The notes beneath the pieces are model-generated. The model worked only from the letters and a program-made list of their open reading frames with translations. It made no database searches and was not told the DNA's origin. 64,000 nt of DNA from the NCBI RefSeq assembly GCF_004000805.1, contig NZ_BILY01000005.1, positions 62,001 through 126,000 of the forward strand. Direction: 5' to 3'. The position numbers and the translations under genes are program-made. The DNA is from Paenibacillus glycanilyticus NBRC 16618 (lineage in GTDB: Bacteria; Bacillota; Bacilli; Paenibacillales; Paenibacillaceae). Of the stretch, positions 59,532 through 64,000 are shown piece after piece. Each line of letters starts with the position of its first letter. Position 1 is the stretch's first letter.

Positions 59532-60749
59532 TCAAGCTTGCGCATCGCCTACGTAACGGTTTCTTGCAGCACCCATGCCAAAAATAAAAATGAGCAGGCT
59601 TGCGGCAATCAGCATGCCAATCGATACCGTCCAGTGATGGGTCATGTCGTGTAATATGCCGAATACGAGCGGACCAATTGCCGCCAGCAGGTAACCAACC
59701 GATTGCGCCATTCCGGAAAGCTGCGCGGCGGCATGGGAAGTGCGGGTACGGAGCGTGAAAAACAGCATCGCGAGACTAAACGAGCCCGCGCCGGCAATCC
59801 CGATAAACACCGACCATAACGGAACCAAGCCGTTCCCGTCCAGCAGCAATCCTCCTATGCCGATCAGGTAAAGAACCGTTGTAATAATCACGAGTATCCG
59901 TTGGCTTTTCATCCGGCTTGCAATGATGGGGATCACAAACGTAAACGGCAGCATCGAGAATTGGATAAGCGACAGCATCCAGCCGGCCGTATCGTCCGTC
60001 ATGCCTCTGCTATTCAAGATTTCCGGAAGCCAAGCGACAAGATTATAGAAGATAAAGGATTGCAGTCCCATAAATAAAGTAACCTGCCAAGCAAGAGAGG
60101 AACGCCAAGGCTCACCCGCAGCCGTGCTCACTTGGGATACGGCTGCTGCCGCTTGACGGGTTTGACTCATTCGGGGCAGCCAGAAGACGATGCCCACGGC
60201 TGTCAGCACAAGCCAGCAGCTTAAGGCGCCTTGCCAGCCAAAGCCCGCATCGCGGGCAAGCGGTACGCTAATGCCGGAGGCAAGAGCGCCGCAAAGGTTC
60301 ATCGATACCGAATAAATCCCGGTCATTAAGCCGATTTTGCTAGAAAAATCTCGTTTTACAAGGCTGGGAATAAGAACGTTGCAGACGGCAATGGATAACC
60401 CGATCAGGATCGTTCCGCCAAACAGGGCAACGGAGCTGGAGATCGAGCGGCATAAGGTACCGATCCCGATAAAAATCAAAGCGATAAAAATGACGCGTTC
60501 GACTCCGTAACGCCGCGCGAGCTGCGGGGCGAAGGGAGACATAAACGTAAAGGCGAGCAAAGGAACGGTTGTCAGGAGCCCGGCAACGGAATTGGATATT
60601 CCGGTCGATTCGCGGATGTAGCTGACTAACGGTCCAACCGACGTGATAGGCGCCCTAAGATTGGCGGCTACGAAAATAATGCTTAAAGCGAGCAGCAGAC
60701 CGGATGCTTTCTTAAGGTCAGCTTTCGCTATTTTGCTGATTTGTTCCAT
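59532..60749 (-). CDS. MFS transporter, CynX/NimT family
   Basis: 405 residues with about twelve membrane segments. NLRAPITSVGPLVSYIRESTG in the first segments is the signature of the CynX/NimT (cyanate/nitroimidazole) group. Also seen are PFAPQLARRYGVERVIFIAL (loop 2-3 motif) and LVKRDFSSKIGLMTGIYSVS. The substrate is unknown. Its start lies 32 bases inside the upstream GntR-family gene, implying coupled expression; CGGAGG precedes ATG 60749. Confidence 0.85.
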   Translation of the reverse strand: MEQISKIAKADLKKASGLLLALSIIFVAANLRAPITSVGPLVSYIRESTGISNSVAGLLTTVPLLAFTFMSPFAPQLARRYGVERVIFIALIFIGIGTLCRSISSSVALFGGTILIGLSIAVCNVLIPSLVKRDFSSKIGLMTGIYSVSMNLCGALASGISVPLARDAGFGWQGALSCWLVLTAVGIVFWLPRMSQTRQAAAAVSQVSTAAGEPWRSSLAWQVTLFMGLQSFIFYNLVAWLPEILNSRGMTDDTAGWMLSLIQFSMLPFTFVIPIIASRMKSQRILVIITTVLYLIGIGGLLLDGNGLVPLWSVFIGIAGAGSFSLAMLFFTLRTRTSHAAAQLSGMAQSVGYLLAAIGPLVFGILHDMTHHWTVSIGMLIAASLLIFIFGMGAARNRYVGDAQA

Positions 60750-61449
60750 GTTGGTCTAGTCCTCCGGTGATGTCTTCATTCTGAAAATGCTGCTGTGTTT
60801 CCCCGATGTACTGCTGAACCATCTCTACTGCTTTGGCGCTGTTCTGCTCCCTAATCGCCTCCATCAGCCGTACGTGGTTATCATGGAAGCCGTGGAACCG
60901 ATCCTTGTTAAACATGTCCACAAGAATAGGCGGCACGCTGTCGTAAATATAATCGTACAGCTCGATAAGCAGCCCGTTGCGGGAGGAAGCAATTACGGCC
61001 AGATGGAACTCCATATCCCAGCGGGCATAACTGTCGGCATCCGCCTTTTGAATAGCCTCTTTACTTTGATCCAGGCAATAAGCCATCCGCTCCAAATCCT
61101 CCTCGTCCCGCCGCTGGGCGGAAAGACTCGCGGCTTCCTTTTCCAAGGCATGCCGAACCTCTAGCGTTTCCAGCCAGCTTGCTCGTTGGATCCGCTTCTT
61201 AAGTACGGGGCCAAGCGCGCTGGAAGAGCTGACATACGTACCGTCTCCTTGCCTTGTTTTCAGCAATCCCGCATGGGTTAAGGCGCGGATGGCTTCCCGC
61301 AAGGTGTTGCGGCTGACTTGAAGCTGCTCCATCAGTTCAGGCTCCGGGGGGACTTTTGTGCCAACCGCCCATTGACCGGAAGCAATCAGACCTTCGATCT
61401 GCTCCGCCACTTGTTCAACCAGCGTTAGCCGTTTTGTTTGCTTTAGCAT
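60718..61449 (-). CDS. GntR-family regulator, FadR subfamily
   Basis: 243 residues from ATG 61449 (AAAGGAG 7 bases upstream). The winged helix is VAEQIEGLIASGQWAVGTKV and PPEPELMEQLQVSRNTLREA and IRALTHAGLLKTRQGDGTYV. A C-terminal all-helical FCD ligand domain follows with the metal-site pattern D..FH..I (WDMEFHLAVIAS) and H (DNHVRLMEAI). It is followed in the same operon by a CynX-type exporter or importer whose expression it probably controls. Confidence 0.88.
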   Translation of the reverse strand: MLKQTKRLTLVEQVAEQIEGLIASGQWAVGTKVPPEPELMEQLQVSRNTLREAIRALTHAGLLKTRQGDGTYVSSSSALGPVLKKRIQRASWLETLEVRHALEKEAASLSAQRRDEEDLERMAYCLDQSKEAIQKADADSYARWDMEFHLAVIASSRNGLLIELYDYIYDSVPPILVDMFNKDRFHGFHDNHVRLMEAIREQNSAKAVEMVQQYIGETQQHFQNEDITGGLDQHGTNQQNSES

Positions 61450-61463
61450 AGCGTTTCTCCTTT

Positions 61464-61490
61464 CCAAACGTTCAAACGTAGGATGTTTGG
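61464..61490. promoter_or_regulatory. Inverted repeat before the GntR-family gene
   Basis: CCAAACG...TGTTTGG arms flank TTCAAACGTAGGA, placed 15 bases before the regulator start. It is a candidate autoregulatory operator; the arms are longer spaced than classic FadR sites. Confidence 0.4.
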
Positions 61491-61521
61491 TTATTTTACC
61501 CCTAAAGTGATACATTTGCAA

Positions 61522-61560
61522 TAAAAAAAGACCATTTCCCGGATTTGCGGAAAACGGTCT
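61522..61560 (-). terminator. Terminator of the ECF sigma gene
   Basis: On the minus strand AGACCGTTTTCC pairs with GGAAATGGTCT around CGCAAATCCG, followed by TTTTTTTATT. Confidence 0.75.
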
Positions 61561-61565
61561 GGCAT

Positions 61566-62468
61566 TTAATGAATTCTTGTAAGCTTCTCCGGATTGGAGA
61601 TGGCGTACACGGAACGTATTTTTCCCGTTTGTTCATCGGGCTCGAAGAGATAGACTTTGACGGGCTTGTTATCCTGGATTTGCATCAAGCCTTGTTGTCC
61701 GCTGACGACTATAGGCTGCCAGCTTCCTTCAAAGGCACCCTTCCTCGCAATACCCTCCAAAAAGGCAATAATTCTGTGCGGACCAAGGATCGGATTAAGT
61801 GCAGAGCGTACGATACCGCCGCCATCCGACAGCATTACTGCGTCGTCGGTAAGAAGATGGATGAAGCTTTCCAGTCGTCCCGTGTAGATCGCTTCGGAGA
61901 AGGACTGCACAAAGCGGGTCATGGACTCATCCAGCGTCGCTTTATTTTCCTCGTTAAGGGAGGAGGAGTGACCGATCTTGGCGGAAGCGCGGCTGAAAAT
62001 TTTCCGGCAAGCCGCTTCGGATTTATCCAGCATAGCCGCGATTTCCGCATATTCATAGCCGAAGGATTCCCGCAGGACAAATACGGCGCGCTCGGGCGGC
62101 GTACAGCTCTGAAGCAGAACGAGAAGGGCGTAACCGAGCTGTTCATGCTGAATAACATTGTCGAGCGGCGAAGATTCCGGAGCCCCGTCACTGACCGGTT
62201 CGGGCAGCCATTGGCCCGGGTAGCTTTCGCGTTTGCGCGGAGCCGACTTCATCACGTTTAAGACCCGGTTGGTGAGCAGTTTGACCAGATACGCCTTTGG
62301 GTGCGAGATCTCGATGCCATCAAGCCTGCTGACGGTAACGAACACATCCTGGACCGCGTCTTCCGCTTCGCTCATCGAGCCCAGCATCCGGTAGGCGATC
62401 GAAGTTAGGAGCGGCTTATACTCCCGGTAGAGCTGTTCAATTTCCAAAGCTGTATCGCTTGCCGTCAA
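61566..62468 (-). CDS. ECF41-type sigma factor with SnoaL-like C-terminal domain
   Basis: 300 residues, TTG 62468 with GGAGG upstream. Sigma region 2 (LYREYKPLLTSIAYRMLGSM, SEAEDAVQDVFVTV) and region 4 (ERAVFVLRESFGYEYAEIAA) are linked by WLPEP, the ECF41 linker motif. The C-terminal SnoaL-like domain contains LLTDDAVMLSDGGGIVRSAL with the DGGG signature that regulates the sigma in cis. ECF41 genes have no anti-sigma but sit beside a carboxymuconolactone decarboxylase/AhpD-like or oxidoreductase gene. Here that partner, truncated, lies directly upstream. Confidence 0.88.
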   Translation of the reverse strand: MTASDTALEIEQLYREYKPLLTSIAYRMLGSMSEAEDAVQDVFVTVSRLDGIEISHPKAYLVKLLTNRVLNVMKSAPRKRESYPGQWLPEPVSDGAPESSPLDNVIQHEQLGYALLVLLQSCTPPERAVFVLRESFGYEYAEIAAMLDKSEAACRKIFSRASAKIGHSSSLNEENKATLDESMTRFVQSFSEAIYTGRLESFIHLLTDDAVMLSDGGGIVRSALNPILGPHRIIAFLEGIARKGAFEGSWQPIVVSGQQGLMQIQDNKPVKVYLFEPDEQTGKIRSVYAISNPEKLTRIH

Positions 62469-62520
62469 GTCCTATCGACCTCCAAAATTTAACTGTTTTG
62501 ATCATACCGTAACGAACCGC

Positions 62521-62554
62521 AAGAAACCACCCTCATCCCGAGGAGTGGTTTCTT
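62521..62554. terminator. Hairpin between AhpD-like and sigma genes
   Basis: AAGAAACCAC (62521-62530) pairs with GTGGTTTCTT (62545-62554), with an inner CCTC/GAGG stem. It probably ends or attenuates the AhpD-like transcript before the sigma gene. Confidence 0.65.
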
Positions 62555-62573
62555 TGGCTATTGAAAGAGGCGC

Positions 62574-62864
62574 CTAAGACTCGAAACAGCCAGGGAACAT
62601 ACCGGTTGCAATCGCTACGCGGTTCCGGCTGTTGATTGCGTTAACGGCTAAGATAAGTGCCACATATTCTTCTTCGGTAAAATGCTTGCAGGCCTCATCG
62701 TAGACGTCCTGCGGCACGCCGGCATTCGAGATCAGCGTCACTGCCTCTGTAAGAGCAAGCGCGGCACGTTCCCGTTCCGTGAATTGCGGAGCTTCCTTCC
62801 ATACCGCACCCAGGTTGATCCGCTGCTCGGATTCGCCAAGCTTACGGGCATCGGCCGTGTGCAT
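62574..62864 (-). pseudogene. AhpD/carboxymuconolactone decarboxylase-like gene, 5' end deleted
   Basis: The remaining 96 codons from ATG 62864 (MHTADARKLGESEQRINLGA, FTERERAALALTEAVTLISN) match the C-terminal two thirds of the AhpD-like family. Upstream in frame the codons for the redox motif C-A-F-C-L-D are still present, but a TAA follows seven codons before the first Cys, without any start codon. About 40 N-terminal residues are missing. Translation from 62864 would lack the CxxC and be inactive as a peroxidase. The ECF41-type promoter just upstream survives. Confidence 0.75.
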
Positions 62865-62911
62865 GTCGAGACAGAATGCGCAGCTCGTATGGCGTCGGTT
62901 TCGTTATTTAA

Positions 62912-62938
62912 GACAATGCAGCAGCCGGATTTGTGACA
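62912..62938 (-). promoter_or_regulatory. ECF41-type promoter upstream of the AhpD-like gene
   Basis: Minus strand TGTCACA (62938-62932), 16 bases, TGTC (62915-62912). The described ECF41 target motif is TGTCACA-n16-CGTC, so one base differs. It suggests the neighbouring sigma factor drives this gene. Confidence 0.65.
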
Positions 62939-62996
62939 GGTGATAAGAAAAAAAGATTTAATTATTTTGATCCTCATCTTCGCACACAGTGACGGA

Positions 62997-63244
62997 GCAT
63001 GCCGATGGCCAAATAGGAGGAAAAAACCGTGCTGTGGACTGTGGAGCGGAGAACGTGATGGGGCGGAGTGTCCAATAAGAGGAACAAAACGTGTTGCACA
63101 CGGTGGAGCGGAGAATGTGATGGGGGGGAGTGTCCAATAAGAGGAAAAAACCGTGCTGCAGACGGTGGAGCGGAGAACGTGATGGTGCCGATGGCCAAAT
63201 AGGAGGAAAAAAACATGCTGCAGACGGTGAAACAGGAAGCATGA
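62997..63244. repeat. Four 62-bp tandem repeats in an intergenic region
   Basis: The marker GTGGAGCGGAGAA recurs at 63041, 63103 and 63165, and a diverged form (GTGAAACAGGAAG) at 63227, exactly 62 bases apart. Each unit has a GAGGAAAAAA segment and a GTGCTGCAGACGGT-like core. Units 1 and 4 share GCCGATGGCCAAATAGGAGG, while units 2 and 3 have GTGTCCAATAAGAGG (a-b-b-a pattern). Function unknown. No gene is supported in 62940-63574. Confidence 0.9.
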
Positions 63245-63291
63245 CAAGGCAGTGTGCTGCCCCGGTTGCGGGTCATTATAGAAAAAATGCA

Positions 63292-63321
63292 TTGACGTGG
63301 ATCGCTATTTCGGATTACACT
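63292..63321 (+). promoter_or_regulatory. SigA promoter of the MFS exporter gene
   Basis: TTGACG (63292-63297), 18-base spacer, TACACT (63316-63321). Transcription would start near 63328, leaving a leader of about 245 bases. Confidence 0.65.
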
Positions 63322-63333
63322 AGCACCAGTCAT

Positions 63334-63373
63334 TTAGTAAATTAGTAAATTAGTAAATTAGTAAATAAGTAAA
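63334..63373 (+). repeat. Five 8-bp tandem repeats (TTAGTAAA) at the start of the MFS leader
   Basis: TTAGTAAA four times, then TAAGTAAA, beginning a few bases after the predicted transcription start. The rest of the leader (63374-63574) holds no ORF or riboswitch class that I recognise. Confidence 0.85.
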
Positions 63374-63574
63374 CGAGATCAGCCGATTAATTTATTTCAA
63401 GCGGAAATTTAGTGTAAAGCTTGATGCTTTCAATTAGTTGGCTTCATTAGAATCAACCATGCTGAAAGAGGTGAGGACAGCAGCTCCGTTTAACCGCCGC
63501 AATGACACTGCGAGATCGTGACAACGGTCTTGCCGCCAAAATCAAAAAATCTTACTAATCACGAGGTATCTATT

Positions 63575-64000
63575 ATGTTTTCCAATCGTTATGTACGTAC
63601 GATCATTTGTTCCCGGGTGCTGCTACACCTAGGAATATGGATCCGGAATTACGCGGTGTTGCTGTATGTGACCGATCTAACCGGCAACGATCCGGTATAC
63701 GTCTCGCTTATTTCGGTGGCGGAATTTGCGCCGATCTTCCTATTCGCCTTAATCGGCGGGACCTTCGCCGATAGATGGCGGCCGAAGCGGACGATGGCAG
63801 GGAGCGATTTGCTCTCGGCGGTCTCCGTCGCAGGCGTATTGCTGGCACTCATTAACGGCGGATGGATAGCCCTGCTGATCGGAACTTTTCTATCGGCGAG
63901 CCTGTCCCAGTTTTCCCAGCCTTCCGCAATGAAGCTATACAAACGCCATGTACCCGGCGAACAGCTGCAGGGCGTGATGGCAATGTCCCAAACGCTTGTC
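63575..64000 (+). CDS. MFS transporter, MFS_3/EntS-MefA-like (partial, N-terminal)
   Basis: 142 residues to the window edge; ATG 63575 with GAGGT upstream. Begins MFSNRYVRTIICSRVLLHLG, four membrane segments visible. The loop 2-3 motif is GGTFADRWRPKRTM (GxxADRxxxKxx), and SLSQFSQPSAMKLYKRHVPG is typical of MFS_3 exporters of siderophores or macrolides. The C-terminal part lies outside the window. The gene has its own promoter and a long leader with an 8-bp repeat array. Confidence 0.8.
   Translation, partial: MFSNRYVRTIICSRVLLHLGIWIRNYAVLLYVTDLTGNDPVYVSLISVAEFAPIFLFALIGGTFADRWRPKRTMAGSDLLSAVSVAGVLLALINGGWIALLIGTFLSASLSQFSQPSAMKLYKRHVPGEQLQGVMAMSQTLV

Noticed and set aside
62997..63244. Possible CRISPR array
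   Set aside because: The 62-bp units abut without unique spacers, the copies are degenerate, and no cas gene is present.
62738..63292. Long minus-strand open frames across the 62-bp repeats
   Set aside because: Their length comes from stop-free repeat units. The peptides are repetitive and of unnatural composition, no ribosome site stands before the start, and frames on both strands are equally open.
63374..63574. Known riboswitch class in the MFS leader
   Set aside because: I compared it by eye with M-box, yybP-ykoY and guanidine patterns and found no consistent core; it remains an unclassified leader.

Overview
The window looks like chromosomal DNA of an endospore-forming, low-to-medium GC Gram-positive bacterium, most likely Paenibacillus or a close relative. 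The evidence is a GerA-type germinant receptor locus, a YpeB-like germination protein, a plausible SigK promoter, strong GGAGG-type ribosome binding sites, frequent TTG/GTG starts, many solute-binding-protein-dependent ABC importers without their own ATPase, and B. subtilis-like glnQHMP/glnKL and uxaCBA clusters. No rRNA, tRNA, insertion sequence, prophage or CRISPR array was seen.

Layout. 1-3.5 kb: end of a sugar-type ABC importer operon (binding-protein tail, two permeases) closed by a CehA/McbA-type PHP metallohydrolase. 3.6-7.1 kb: small hypothetical genes, a methyltransferase, a pair of Sm-like paralogues behind a candidate SigK promoter (proposed spore-surface proteins), and a VOC protein. 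7.2-12.7 kb: glutamine-type importer glnQHMP with a perfect GlnR/TnrA box, followed by a GlnK/GlnL-like two-component system. 13-15 kb: a secreted protein ending in a GTDP-repeat linker and a dockerin. 15-18.3 kb: a second sugar importer with a cre site over its -35 box. 18.6-24.8 kb: Nudix protein, twin P-loop ATPase, YpeB-like protein, MarR regulator with palindromic operator, and an ABC-F ribosome-protection gene behind a transcription attenuator. 24.9-27.3 kb: a more AT-rich accessory patch (TARG1-like macrodomain, decayed DUF5412-like gene, DUF5071-like gene, methyltransferase).

27.4-34.9 kb: a LacI-controlled operon for a PotABCD-type importer plus a PHP enzyme, whose accessory N-domain is a separate gene here, and a GDPD-like phosphodiesterase with an altered HRG motif. 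It probably imports and cleaves an organophosphate. 35-39.2 kb: germinant receptor with A, C and small D genes in one operon and the B gene convergent and overlapping. 39.3-42.3 kb: TDT-family channel and lysP under a lysine riboswitch. 42.3-50.7 kb: two translationally coupled genes encoding 15 + 4 DUF11 repeats, with no visible signal peptide. 50.9-59.1 kb: MFS transporter, AraC regulator and a Gfo/Idh/MocA-uxaC-uxaB-uxaA hexuronate operon. 59.1-64 kb: small hypothetical gene, GntR/FadR regulator with a CynX-type MFS gene, an ECF41 sigma factor whose AhpD-like partner has lost its 5' part although an ECF41-type promoter remains, four 62-bp tandem repeats, and the start of an MFS exporter gene with an 8-bp repeat array at the start of its transcript.

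The strongest leads are: (i) two unrelated ABC importers each tied to a PHP phosphoesterase, fused in one locus and split in the other; (ii) the two-gene DUF11 giant cassette; (iii) the ECF41 promoter now joined to a truncated partner gene; (iv) the attenuator of the ABC-F gene; (v) the SigK-driven Sm-like pair. All calls are from reading the sequence; no database search was run.
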